Assembly: GCA_023445445.1 (NCBI GenBank)
Contig: JAEXLD010000050.1
Span: forward strand, 24,786 to 88,785
Source: Bacillota bacterium
GTDB lineage: Bacteria; Bacillota; Clostridia; Clostridiales; Clostridiaceae
Reading direction: 5' to 3'
Length of the DNA: 64,000 bases
Part shown: positions 43,297 to 52,483 of the stretch, in pieces
Layout: the number at the start of each line of letters is the position of its first letter
How positions within the stretch are numbered: position 1 is the first letter of the stretch
Program-made: the position numbers and the translations under genes
The notes under the pieces: model-generated
Seen by the model: only the letters and a program-made list of their open reading frames with translations
What the model was told of the DNA's origin: nothing
Database searches by the model: none

Positions 43297-45018
43297 TTGT
43301 TAAAACTAATTTATTTTATGAAAGACTATAAGAAGGAATCCATTCTTGGTCCAATATTTAAATTAATAGAAGCTATTTTGGAACTTTTTATTCCAATAGT
43401 CATGGCTAAAATTATTGATATTGGTGTTGCTAATAAAGATATTAATTATGTATATAAAATGGGAGGCCTCTTAATTCTTTTAGGAGCAGTTGGGCTAGGT
43501 TTTGCTCTAGTATGCCAATACTATGCTTCTATTGCTTCTCAAGGTGCAGGTACTTCTATAAGAAGTGAGCTATATAAACATATTAATAAACTTTCTCATT
43601 CTGAAATAGATAAAATTGGAACTCCAACTCTTATAACTAGATTAATCAATGATATAAATCAAATTCAAACAGGTATAGCTATGTTAATAAGACTTGGTAC
43701 AAGAAGTCCCTTTATAATTATAGGCTCCACTATAATGGCACTTACTATAGATTTAAAGCTTTCTATAATATTTTTGTTAACTACACCTTTAATTGCCTTA
43801 GTAATTTATCTAGTAATGAGTAAATCTCTTCCTCTATATAAGGTAATCCAAGGAAAACTAGATAACTTATCTTTGATTACAAGGGAAAACCTTGAAGGTG
43901 TAAGAGTTATTAAAGCATTTTCTAAAGAGAATAACGAAAAGGAAAGATTTAAAGCTGCTACTATAGAGCTTACTAATACCTCTATTAATGTAGGTAAAAT
44001 ATCAGCTTTACTTAATCCAATTACATATATGATTATGAACTTAGCTATTATTGCCATCTTATGGTTTGGAGGTATAAGAGTTAATATAGGTTCATTAACT
44101 CAAGGTGAAGTAATTGCTTTTATAAATTATATAACTCAAATTTTACTTTCTTTAATTGTATTTTCTCAACTTATTGTTATTTTAACTAAAGGTGCTACTT
44201 CAGCAAATAGAGTTTTAGAAGTATTAAATATTGAACCATCAATTACTGATAGTGATGCTAAAAATATTAATAAAAATAACAAAAGTAATTCATTAATTGA
44301 ATTTAAAAATGTTTCATTTTCTTATAATGACTCTAATGAATATTCTTTAAAAGATATTAACTTAACCATTAGCAAAAATGAAACTATCGGTATAATTGGT
44401 GGAACTGGTGCTGGTAAATCAACTTTAGTAAATTTAATACCTAGATTTTATGATACAACTAATGGCGAAATCTTTATTAAAGGAATTAATACTAAAGATT
44501 ACAAATTGAAAGAGTTAAGAAAATTAATTGGAATAGTACCTCAAAAAGCTGTTTTGTTTAAAGGTAGTATTTTAGATAACTTAAAATGGGGAAAAGAGGA
44601 CGCTACTATAAATGATGTTAATGAGGCCCTAGAAATATCTCAATCAAAATCCTTTGTGGACTCTTTATCAGAAAAATATAATTCTCCTGTTCTTCAAGGT
44701 GGTAAAAACTTTTCTGGTGGGCAAAAACAAAGACTTACTATTGCAAGGGCATTAATTTCTAAACCTGAAATTTTAATCTTAGATGATAGTTCTAGTGCCT
44801 TAGATTTTGCAACTGATGCTGCACTTAGGAAGTCTTTAAAAGAAAAAACTAAATATATGACTGTTCTTATAGTTTCGCAAAGAGTCAGTAGTATAAGAAA
44901 TGCTGATAAAATAGTAGTTTTAGATAATGGTGAAATAGCTGGAATAGGAACTCATGATTATCTTCTTAAAAATTGCGAAGTATATAATGAAATATATTCT
45001 TCACAATTAAATAATTAG
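43297..45018 (+). CDS. Second heterodimeric ABC exporter, degenerate-site half
   Basis: A 573-residue half transporter with six membrane helices (about 10-315) and an ATPase domain: Walker A GIIGGTGAGKST, signature FSGGQKQR, Walker B ILILDDSSSALD with Asp in place of the catalytic Glu. TTG 43297 is taken as start, 9 bases after AAAAGGA; the open frame runs up to an ATG at 43258, but two TATAAT boxes (43246-43251, 43254-43259) put the transcript start at or after that point. It is paired with the next gene and resembles the pair at 37862-41486. Confidence 0.9.
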   Translation: MLKLIYFMKDYKKESILGPIFKLIEAILELFIPIVMAKIIDIGVANKDINYVYKMGGLLILLGAVGLGFALVCQYYASIASQGAGTSIRSELYKHINKLSHSEIDKIGTPTLITRLINDINQIQTGIAMLIRLGTRSPFIIIGSTIMALTIDLKLSIIFLLTTPLIALVIYLVMSKSLPLYKVIQGKLDNLSLITRENLEGVRVIKAFSKENNEKERFKAATIELTNTSINVGKISALLNPITYMIMNLAIIAILWFGGIRVNIGSLTQGEVIAFINYITQILLSLIVFSQLIVILTKGATSANRVLEVLNIEPSITDSDAKNINKNNKSNSLIEFKNVSFSYNDSNEYSLKDINLTISKNETIGIIGGTGAGKSTLVNLIPRFYDTTNGEIFIKGINTKDYKLKELRKLIGIVPQKAVLFKGSILDNLKWGKEDATINDVNEALEISQSKSFVDSLSEKYNSPVLQGGKNFSGGQKQRLTIARALISKPEILILDDSSSALDFATDAALRKSLKEKTKYMTVLIVSQRVSSIRNADKIVVLDNGEIAGIGTHDYLLKNCEVYNEIYSSQLNN

Positions 45019-45029
45019 GAGGTGAGCTT

Positions 45030-46763
45030 TTGAACACTACTATAATAAAAAGAATTTTAAAATACACAAAGCCATATAATAAATATATAATTATAGCTTT
45101 TATTAGTGCAGTAATTAACATTAGCTTAACTTTATTAGCACCTATTTTAATTGGTAAAGGTATAGATCTTATTGTAAGTAAGGGTAATGTTAATTTTGAT
45201 AATCTTGTTAATATTTTAATTCTATTTTTGTTAACTATATTATTTTCTTCATTATTTCAGCTTATAATGACTAGATGTACAAATATAGTAAGCTATAAAA
45301 CTATTAAAGATTTAAGAATTGATGTTTTCAATAAATTAAATGAATTACCCCTTAAATATATAGATGGTAATTCCCATGGTTCTATTATAAATGGTGTAAT
45401 TAATGATATTGAAATAGTATCTGATGGATTACTTCAAGGCTTTACTCAACTTTTTACAGGTATAATAACAATACTAGGAACTTTACTATTTATGTTATCA
45501 ATTAATGTAAAAATTGCTTTAATAGTAGTTATAATTACTCCTATATCTTTATTTACTGCTTCTACTATAGCTAAATATTGTCATTCTATGTTTAGAAATC
45601 AATCTCAAGTTCGTGGTGAACTATCAGGTTTTGTAGAAGAAATTATAGGAAATCAGAAAGTTGTAAAGGCCTTTTCACATGAAGAAAAAGCTGAAGAAGA
45701 ATTTGAAGAAATTAATAAAAAGTTATATACATATGGTCAAAAAGCTCAATTTTATTCAGCTCTTACAAATCCAGTTACTAGATTTGTAAATGGTATTGTA
45801 TATGCAGCCGTTGGAATTATAGGTGCTTTAAGTGCTATCAATGGAAATTTATCAATAGGTAATCTTTCTGCATTTTTAAGCTATGCTAATCAATATACTA
45901 AGCCTTTTAATGAAATCTCAGGTGTAATTACTGAATTACAAGCAGCTTTTGCATCTGCTAGCAGGGTATTTAAAATATTAGATGAGGCTCCTGAAGTTTC
46001 TGACAAGGAAGGGGCTATTAGTCTAGAAACTTGTAATGGAAATGTTTATATAAATGATCTTTATTTCTCATATAGCAAAGATAAACCTTTAATTGAAGAT
46101 TTTAATTTAAATGTAAATCCTGGTGATAGAATTGCAATAGTTGGTCCTACTGGTTGTGGAAAAACTACTTTAATTAATTTACTTATGAGATTTTACAATA
46201 TTAATTCCGGAGAAATAAAAATAGATAATATTAATATTGAAGATATTACTAGAACTAGTACTAGAGGCCTTTATGGAATGGTTCTACAAGATACTTGGCT
46301 TTTCTCTGGAACAGTTAGAGATAATATTGCCTATGGCAGAAAAGATGCTACTTTAGAAGAAGTTATAGAATCTGCTAAAGCAGCTCATGCTCATAAGTTT
46401 ATTATGAAATTGCCTAAGGGTTATGATACTATACTTTCAGAAGATAGTTCCCTTTCTCAAGGTGAAAAACAACTTTTATGCATAGCTAGGGTTATGCTTT
46501 CAAAGCCACCTATGCTTATTTTAGATGAAGCTACTAGTAGTATAGATACCAGAACAGAAATTTATATTCAAAGAGCCTTTAATAAATTAATGGAGGGAAG
46601 AACCTCCTTTATAGTAGCTCATAGACTTTCAACTATTAGAGAAGCTAATTTAATTTTAGTAATGAAGGATGGAAAAATTATAGAAAAAGGTAATCATAAT
46701 GAATTGTTAAATAAAAATGGTTTTTATGCAAATCTTTATAATAGCCAATTTGCAACAACATAA
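45030..46763 (+). CDS. Second heterodimeric ABC exporter, catalytic half
   Basis: A 577-residue half transporter: membrane domain (about 15-300) and ATPase domain with Walker A AIVGPTGCGKTT, signature LSQGEKQ, Walker B MLILDEATSSID with the catalytic Glu, and IVAHRLST. It starts at TTG 45030 after AGGAGGTGAGC, 11 bases after its partner ends. The two halves form one drug-type exporter. No MarR palindrome is seen upstream of this operon, so its control differs from that of the first pair. Confidence 0.93.
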   Translation: MNTTIIKRILKYTKPYNKYIIIAFISAVINISLTLLAPILIGKGIDLIVSKGNVNFDNLVNILILFLLTILFSSLFQLIMTRCTNIVSYKTIKDLRIDVFNKLNELPLKYIDGNSHGSIINGVINDIEIVSDGLLQGFTQLFTGIITILGTLLFMLSINVKIALIVVIITPISLFTASTIAKYCHSMFRNQSQVRGELSGFVEEIIGNQKVVKAFSHEEKAEEEFEEINKKLYTYGQKAQFYSALTNPVTRFVNGIVYAAVGIIGALSAINGNLSIGNLSAFLSYANQYTKPFNEISGVITELQAAFASASRVFKILDEAPEVSDKEGAISLETCNGNVYINDLYFSYSKDKPLIEDFNLNVNPGDRIAIVGPTGCGKTTLINLLMRFYNINSGEIKIDNINIEDITRTSTRGLYGMVLQDTWLFSGTVRDNIAYGRKDATLEEVIESAKAAHAHKFIMKLPKGYDTILSEDSSLSQGEKQLLCIARVMLSKPPMLILDEATSSIDTRTEIYIQRAFNKLMEGRTSFIVAHRLSTIREANLILVMKDGKIIEKGNHNELLNKNGFYANLYNSQFATT

Positions 46764-46767
46764 AATA

Positions 46768-46791
46768 TAGAGGCTGTACTTGCAGCCTCTA
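46768..46791 (+). terminator. Terminator between the ABC pair and a convergent gene
   Basis: TAGAGGCTG pairs with CAGCCTCTA (9 bp, 6-base loop), flanked by AT-rich runs on both sides. It lies after the second ABC operon and overlaps the stop of the convergent VOC-like gene. Confidence 0.75.
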
Positions 46792-47538
46792 ATTATAAAT
46801 AGTTACATTTTCTATCTCTATTTTATTATTTTTTAAATTTTCATTATTACATTGAGTAAAAATATCAATCTTATATTCTTTTTCCTTTTTAAATACTAAA
46901 GTTTGGTTCTTATCTAATGTAATGGTAATTGAAGTTGTATTAATTATATAATCATTAAATATCTTTTTTAATAACTCTATATCATTTTTAGTAAAAGGCC
47001 CTTTAACTAAAACTTTTTTTATTCCTAAAATACCATTCTCTCTACTATTTGGCACCATATATTCGTCCATAAACTTTCGTGATTTATCATCTTTCATTTC
47101 TTGAAACCCAATTTGCAATGGTACCCCTTCAAAAAAATCAATGTAACTATTTCTCCAAGGCATAGTTCTTGTAAATAAGTTAAAAAACCATTTAAATTTC
47201 AAGAATTCTGGTATAGTGATATTTATATCTTTATTTTTCAGTAAACTATAAATATTATTTAGATCTTTTGTATCTAGCATCAAACAAACTAATCCGCGAT
47301 GTCCCTTATTATATAGTTCTGTCCAAGAGTTAACCCATCCTCCACCATCATCTCTTAAAATATTTACCATTTCAAAATACTCATTTCCAATCCATAAATT
47401 AGAAACTTTAAAACCTTTTGTTCCTTTTCCCCAACTTGGCTTATATGGGAATCCAGCATCTATAATTTCATTAATATAATTATTATCTTTTTGAAAAGCT
47501 TCATCTATATTTATTACTAAATGATCAAAACTAAACAT
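46789..47538 (-). CDS. VOC/glyoxalase-like protein
   Basis: A 249-residue protein whose N-terminal half looks like a vicinal-oxygen-chelate (glyoxalase_3-like) domain: FSFDHLVINIDEAFQK at the start, GFKVSNLWIGNEYFEMVNIL, and GHRGLVCLMLDTKD. The C-terminal half (about 110-249) is less clear. ATG 47538 follows AAAGGAGTTTAAAG and overlaps the end of the upstream YcaQ-like gene by 8 bases, so the two are coupled. Substrate unknown. Confidence in the fold is moderate. Confidence 0.65.
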   Translation of the reverse strand: MFSFDHLVINIDEAFQKDNNYINEIIDAGFPYKPSWGKGTKGFKVSNLWIGNEYFEMVNILRDDGGGWVNSWTELYNKGHRGLVCLMLDTKDLNNIYSLLKNKDINITIPEFLKFKWFFNLFTRTMPWRNSYIDFFEGVPLQIGFQEMKDDKSRKFMDEYMVPNSRENGILGIKKVLVKGPFTKNDIELLKKIFNDYIINTTSITITLDKNQTLVFKKEKEYKIDIFTQCNNENLKNNKIEIENVTIYN

Positions 47539-48754
47539 CTTTAAACTCCTTTGAAATTTTTGATAGAGATTCATCAGATATTCCATCTGCTTTTAAGTAA
47601 TTACAAAACTTTTCTAATGCTACTTTTATAGAAATTAAACAATCATTAGTAACTTTAATATCTTCTTCCCACCACCAATTTTTTATTATTAATGGTCCCT
47701 TTCCTCTATGTATCTCTGGCTCAAACCTTGCTATAAATTTATCTCCATATAAAACAGGTAAAACATAATATCCATATTTTCTTTTATCTATGGGTTTATA
47801 TACTTCCCAAGTATAATCAAAATCAAAAAGTTCTCTAGTTAACTTTCTATCCCAAATCATATTATCTAATGGTGCTAAAAATCTTACGTTATTTTCACTA
47901 ATAGAAGTTGACTCCTTTAAAAGCTTTATATCCTCTTTTCTTATATAAAAGTTTTCTTTTAAACCTTCAATTTTTATAAGTATTAATTCCTCTTCTTCTA
48001 CTAATTGATTTAATATTCTTTTTCTTAAGCTTTTATTAGAAATATAATTGCCTAGCCAGCCTTCTCCATTTCTATCCCAGTATACCCCAATACTTCCTAT
48101 TCTTCTTTTAATATACCATTTAAAGAATTCATCATCATTTTTGAAAGGATCTTCTTTATATACTATTTCTTCTGGTAATAATCTTTCAATTAAATCATAC
48201 TTCTTTTGAGTATTATTCTTTGCTGATACTCCAAGCATCCCTATATTCCACATATAATCCATTGTTGCACTTGAAAGCTTTCCATGTCCCCATCTACCTT
48301 TATCTAGGGTACCTAAATGAATTTTAGCTGGAATAGTTGCGCCATTTATTTCGATATACTCTTTTACTCTATCAATATAATTTATTGCTTCAATTGAATT
48401 TCTATTTTTTAGTACACATTCTACTTCATTTTTTCTTTCAGCCCTTACTCTTTTGAAATATGGCCAATCTTCAGAAGAATAAATAGCCATCATTTTATCC
48501 CATCCATCTACTAAATCCCTATTCTTGTAAAGTAAATTCTCTAACATTGATGAATCATAATTTTCAATTCTTGCCTGAAGAACTAAATCTGCATTTCTAC
48601 CTACAACATTTAAGGGATCATACTGAATACAACCTACTCTTTTTATAAAGTCCTTAATTCCCGCTTCACAAACAAAAGTATTATTAACATATAAACCTTG
48701 ATATAGAACTAGAAATTTTCTTAACTCATCCTTAGACATTATAATTATTTCCAT
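47531..48754 (-). CDS. YcaQ/AlkZ-like winged-helix DNA glycosylase
   Basis: Winged-helix protein (HTH_42) of 407 residues. YcaQ and AlkZ remove interstrand crosslinks or bulky adducts from DNA. Tandem winged helices show LVLYQGLY, GCIQYDPLNVVGRNADL (the Q-aromatic-D catalytic motif of YcaQ is Gln44-Tyr-Asp46) and later FLAPLDNMIWDRKLTRELF and IARFEPEIHR. GAGGT precedes the ATG at 48754. Paired with the VOC-like protein downstream, which might handle the same toxin. Activity is inferred from the family. Confidence 0.85.
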   Translation of the reverse strand: MEIIIMSKDELRKFLVLYQGLYVNNTFVCEAGIKDFIKRVGCIQYDPLNVVGRNADLVLQARIENYDSSMLENLLYKNRDLVDGWDKMMAIYSSEDWPYFKRVRAERKNEVECVLKNRNSIEAINYIDRVKEYIEINGATIPAKIHLGTLDKGRWGHGKLSSATMDYMWNIGMLGVSAKNNTQKKYDLIERLLPEEIVYKEDPFKNDDEFFKWYIKRRIGSIGVYWDRNGEGWLGNYISNKSLRKRILNQLVEEEELILIKIEGLKENFYIRKEDIKLLKESTSISENNVRFLAPLDNMIWDRKLTRELFDFDYTWEVYKPIDKRKYGYYVLPVLYGDKFIARFEPEIHRGKGPLIIKNWWWEEDIKVTNDCLISIKVALEKFCNYLKADGISDESLSKISKEFKDV

Positions 48755-48959
48755 AATTTTACCTCTTTAATATTAATTTCAAATTCGCTATATATATTTT
48801 AGCATATATTTACAAAATAATTCTTTTTCAATTTAAAATTCTATGATCTTTCTTAAATATTTTCTAAATTTGAAAATAAGTTGCTAATGAATTATTACAA
48901 TGTTATTATTTATATGTTTAAAATTACGTATTAAGAAACTATTCGAAGGGGGAATAATC

Positions 48960-50312
48960 TTGACAAAAGATATGACTATAGGGAATCCTGTAAAACTTAT
49001 TTTAACTTTTTCAGTTCCTCTGCTTATCGGAAACATTTTTCAACAGTTTTATAGTATGGTTGATACAATAATAGTAGGAAGATATTTAGGTGTAGATGCT
49101 TTAGCAGCTGTTGGTTCTACTGGTGCCATGGCTTTTTTAGTTAATGGTTTTGTAATTGGTTTAACTAGTGGATTTGCAGTTTTAGTATCTCAAAGATTTG
49201 GTGCAAATGATATAGAAGGTGTAAAAAAATCCTTTGCAACTTCCTTAATCTTATCTATTATAATGACTATTGTAGTAACTGCCTTAAGTATGGGCTCTGC
49301 TAGAGCATTATTAGAAATAATGAATACGCCTGAAAATATTATTAATGATTCATTATCTTATATTATGATTATTTATGCTGGAAATATTGCTATAATTTTT
49401 TACAATATGCTTGCAAGTGTATTAAGAGCATTAGGTGATAGTAAAACTCCACTATATTTTCTAATTATAGCTTCAATATTAAATATTTTATTAGATTTAA
49501 TATTTATAGTTAATTTTAACATGGGTGTTGCTGGAGCTGCTTATGCTACAATTATTTCTCAATCTATCTCTGCTATTCTTTGTGCAATACATATAGTAAA
49601 AAAAGTTGCTATCTTAAAATTAAAAAAACAACACTTAAAATTTAGAAAAGATTATGCTAAAAAACAATTAAGAATTGGTGTTCCTATGGCATTACAATTT
49701 TCTATAACTGCTGCTGGAGCAATGGTACTTCAAGGAGCTCTTAATAACTTTGGTTCAAAAATTATAGCTTCTTATACTGCAGCTTCAAAGGTCCAACAAT
49801 TAGTTATGCAACCTGCTGTTACCTTTGGTGTTGCAATGGCTACTTATTCTGGACAAAACTTAGGGGCTGGTAGAATTGATCGTATAAAAGAAGGTGTTAG
49901 AAAGTGCACCTTTATTAGTATAATAATTAGTATAATTTCAACAATCATTGTAGTTTTATTTGGTGGTACTTTTACTAAGATGTTTATGACTGGAAATGAT
50001 ATTGAAGTTATATCTTATGCTAAACATTATTTAAATACTGTTTCAATATTTTACATACCATTAGGACTTATATTTATTTATAGAAATACATTACAAGGAA
50101 TTGGTGAAAGTTTTGTGCCTATGATGGCTGGATTTGCTGAAATGATTGCAAGAACTTTTGTAGCCTTTACTCTTCCATTATTACTAGATTTTACTGGAAT
50201 AGCACTTGCTGATCCAGCTGCTTGGTTTGCAGCTTGTATTCCTCTTATGATAACCTATTATAAGAAGATAAATATTATAATGAAAGAAAAACAAATTCTA
50301 TTAGATCAGTAA
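48960..50312 (+). CDS. MATE-family multidrug efflux pump
   Basis: Na+- or H+-driven drug exporter of 450 residues with twelve hydrophobic helices. Family marks: NPVKLILTFSVPLLIGNIFQQFYSMVDTIIVGRYLG at the N-terminus, GFAVLVSQRFGANDIEG, and a second repeat starting at about 235 with GVPMALQFSITAAGAMVLQ. TTG 48960 is taken as start, after GGGGGAATAATC; the open frame extends upstream to 48900 without a site. Substrate unknown. It has its own terminator-like hairpin. Confidence 0.9.
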   Translation: MTKDMTIGNPVKLILTFSVPLLIGNIFQQFYSMVDTIIVGRYLGVDALAAVGSTGAMAFLVNGFVIGLTSGFAVLVSQRFGANDIEGVKKSFATSLILSIIMTIVVTALSMGSARALLEIMNTPENIINDSLSYIMIIYAGNIAIIFYNMLASVLRALGDSKTPLYFLIIASILNILLDLIFIVNFNMGVAGAAYATIISQSISAILCAIHIVKKVAILKLKKQHLKFRKDYAKKQLRIGVPMALQFSITAAGAMVLQGALNNFGSKIIASYTAASKVQQLVMQPAVTFGVAMATYSGQNLGAGRIDRIKEGVRKCTFISIIISIISTIIVVLFGGTFTKMFMTGNDIEVISYAKHYLNTVSIFYIPLGLIFIYRNTLQGIGESFVPMMAGFAEMIARTFVAFTLPLLLDFTGIALADPAAWFAACIPLMITYYKKINIIMKEKQILLDQ

Positions 50313-50328
50313 TATAAATTATAATTTT

Positions 50329-50352
50329 AGAAACTCCCTCTTGGGAGTTTCT
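50329..50352 (+). terminator. Hairpin after the MATE gene (repeat copy B)
   Basis: AGAAACTCCC pairs perfectly with GGGAGTTTCT (4-base loop). It serves the MATE gene and the convergent GNAT gene. The stem and the following TTTTCCATT..ATTCATTTTA stretch to about 50390 match part of the intergenic repeat at 27951-28115, inverted. Confidence 0.65.
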
Positions 50353-50376
50353 GCATATATCATATATTTTCCATTC

Positions 50377-50826
50377 TTAATTATTCATTTTATATAACAT
50401 TTCTATATGTGGAATATTATCTTCTAAATAAACATCTGAAACTTCTATAAATCCTAAGCTTTTATAAAAATCACTAATATAACATTGTGCTGAAATTCTA
50501 ATAGGACTATTCCCATAATTTTCTTTAACATACTCTATAGCTATTTCCATAGACTTTCTTGCTAATTTCTTTCTTCTATATTCTTTCTTAACTGCCACTC
50601 TTCCTATAGAAATTTCATTATAGGATACCCCCTTATTAAGTATTCTTAAGGTTGCAATAACCTTCCCCTCTTCAATACAAAATAAATGTGTTGCTTCCAT
50701 ATCCTTTTTATCGCAATCTTGGTATATACATTCTTGTTCTATAACAAATACTTCACTTCTTAACTGAAGAATTTTATACAATTCTTCTGTAGATAACTCA
50801 TTAAATTTTTTTATTTCCCAATACAT
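50377..50826 (-). CDS. GNAT acetyltransferase, ElaA-like
   Basis: Acetyl-CoA-dependent N-acetyltransferase of 149 residues. The ElaA marks are clear: LYKILQLRSEVFVIEQECIY, DMEATHLFC, IGRVAVKKEYRRKKLARKSM (acetyl-CoA site) and ISAQCYISDFYKSLGF. AAGAGGAA precedes the ATG. The natural substrate of ElaA is not known. Single gene. Confidence 0.93.
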   Translation of the reverse strand: MYWEIKKFNELSTEELYKILQLRSEVFVIEQECIYQDCDKKDMEATHLFCIEEGKVIATLRILNKGVSYNEISIGRVAVKKEYRRKKLARKSMEIAIEYVKENYGNSPIRISAQCYISDFYKSLGFIEVSDVYLEDNIPHIEMLYKMNN

Positions 50827-50974
50827 TTATTATTCCTCTTTTCTTGTGTTACTATAACTAAATTATACCATATTAATTTATACTCTTATTTATATAAATT
50901 TTGTTAATTACTTTACTAACATAATAAAAATATTTGCATATAATAAATAAAATCAATATTTATAGGTGAATGCT

Positions 50975-51544
50975 ATGAATTACCTCTTAGATACACAAGG
51001 GCTAAAATTATTAGGTTCAGGTGCTGAAGGTGCAGTTTATTTAACTCCTGAAGGTTATGCTTTAAAAGTCTTTAAAGATATTAAAAATGCAAAAAAAGAA
51101 GATGAAATACTTAAGCAAACTATTGATAGTAGATTTTTCCCTAATTCTATTGTAAGGTTTTCTAATATCTTAATACGAGAATATGTGAGTGGAATAACAC
51201 TTAAAGAATATATTTCTAAACATGGGTTACCTTATACTTTATCTAAAGAAATAATAGACTTAATAGAAGACTTAAAAAAACTTAATTTTAAGAGAATTAA
51301 CTTTAGAAATGCCCATATATTTGTCAACTCTAATGGAAAAATTCAAGTTATTGATCCAAGAAAGCCTTATACTAAAGTTACTCCTTATCCTAAGGATATA
51401 ATAAAAATACTAGTTAAATATCATTTGTTTGATAAATTTTTAAAGGATGTATTAAAATATAAGCCTTCACTTTTGCCTTACTGGACCTCTGCCTATGATT
51501 ATCTTGCAGAACCAAGAGTTAAAAGAATTCATAGATATGGCTAA
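50975..51544 (+). CDS. Small protein kinase-like protein
   Basis: A 189-residue single-domain kinase fold, much shorter than usual. A glycine-rich loop LLGSGAEGAVYLT is followed by the Lys of YALKVFKD and by ILIREYVSGITLKEYI (hinge). In place of HRD..N the loop reads RINFRNAHIFVNS, and DFG is replaced by VIDPRKP. ATG 50975 follows AGGTGA (a GTG at 50966 is also open). It resembles short Bacillus kinases such as YrzF; whether it phosphorylates anything is doubtful. Single gene with its own terminator. Confidence 0.8.
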   Translation: MNYLLDTQGLKLLGSGAEGAVYLTPEGYALKVFKDIKNAKKEDEILKQTIDSRFFPNSIVRFSNILIREYVSGITLKEYISKHGLPYTLSKEIIDLIEDLKKLNFKRINFRNAHIFVNSNGKIQVIDPRKPYTKVTPYPKDIIKILVKYHLFDKFLKDVLKYKPSLLPYWTSAYDYLAEPRVKRIHRYG

Positions 51545-51545
51545 A

Positions 51546-51573
51546 AAATGAGGCTGTTACTACAGCCTCATTT
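51546..51573 (+). terminator. Terminator after the kinase-like gene
   Basis: AAATGAGGCTG pairs with CAGCCTCATTT (11 bp). It sits between two convergent genes and can serve both. Confidence 0.8.
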
Positions 51574-51590
51574 AAAATTACCATTATATC

Positions 51591-52157
51591 CTACTGATTC
51601 TTTAATAAAATTCCATAAAGGCTTTCACTTATATTTATTTCCTCTACAAAATCAAATCCTATTTCTTGACTTAATTTTATTATTTCTTCACTATCTAATC
51701 TAATATCTACAGGTGGTCCAAAGGAAGTTTCTTTCTTATAAAATTCAACAATATATGCTTTACCTGAATCTTTTAAAATTCTTTTAATTTCTTTTAAAGT
51801 ACATTCCTTATCATTAACTTCATGTAAAACTGTTATCATTAAGGCTAAATCTATAGTATTACTTTCTATAGGAAGTCTATCTCCATCTACCTTTATAGGA
51901 TTTAAAGATTCTAATGATAGTTCACTTTTTTTAAAGTTTAAATAATCTATCATATCTTTTGAAATGTCTATTGCATAAATATTATTTTTACTTATACTTG
52001 CAGCTGGAATAGAAAATAGTCCTGTCCCCGCACCAATATCACATAAAGTCATTTCCTCAGTAAAGCCTAAATTTTCTAAGGTTTCCTTAGGTTTTAATTG
52101 ATTTACTCTATTTGGACTTTCTAGTTTAGATTTCATTTTTTCTACAAATGTATTCAT
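51591..52157 (-). CDS. Class I SAM-dependent methyltransferase
   Basis: A 188-residue methyltransferase. The SAM-binding motif I is TLCDIGAGTGLFSIPAA, motif II is IYAIDISKDMIDYL, then LPIESNTIDLALMITVLHEV and LKEIKRILKDSGKAYIVEF. It is close to the Ubie/YrrT type, short and without an extra domain. AAGGAAG precedes the ATG. The methyl acceptor is not readable. Single gene. Confidence 0.9.
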   Translation of the reverse strand: MNTFVEKMKSKLESPNRVNQLKPKETLENLGFTEEMTLCDIGAGTGLFSIPAASISKNNIYAIDISKDMIDYLNFKKSELSLESLNPIKVDGDRLPIESNTIDLALMITVLHEVNDKECTLKEIKRILKDSGKAYIVEFYKKETSFGPPVDIRLDSEEIIKLSQEIGFDFVEEINISESLYGILLKNQ

Positions 52158-52325
52158 ATCATTCTTCCTTTCTAATATAAATTATGTTACTTTATATTAT
52201 ACTTTAAAATCTATATTAGTCCATCCTAATATTACGTTATTTAATATTATTAAGAACATTGTGCATTTAATATTGACTTTATAAATTACATTATATAGAA
52301 TTTAGTTATAACATAATAATTAAGT

Positions 52326-52410
52326 GCTAGGGGTGCCTTTGTGCTGAGAAATGAATTTTTTCATTAACCCTCTTTAACCTGATCTGGGTAATACCAGCGT
52401 AGGAAAGCCA
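52326..52410 (+). promoter_or_regulatory. TPP (thiamine pyrophosphate) riboswitch
   Basis: The THI-box aptamer is complete: AGGGGTGCC at the 5' side, GTGCTGAGA, a variable P3 stem (AATGAATTTTTTCATT), ACCCTCTTTAACCTGATCTGG and GTAATACCAGCGTAGGAAAG. It precedes thiT, a thiamine importer gene. Binding of TPP should turn thiT off. Confidence 0.97.
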
Positions 52411-52416
52411 TAAGTG

Positions 52417-52483
52417 TGTATTAGTATTATTTTTAATATTACTAATATTGTACCTCCTAGCATTTAAATAAGGAGGTTTTTTT
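52417..52483 (+). terminator. Expression platform of the TPP riboswitch
   Basis: First an A/T stem TATTAGTATT..TAATATTACTAATA (52417-52449), then ACCTCCT (52452-52458) paired with AGGAGGT (52471-52477) and a run of seven U before the ATG. The second stem is terminator and RBS sequester in one, since AGGAGGT is the ribosome binding site of thiT. Confidence 0.8.
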
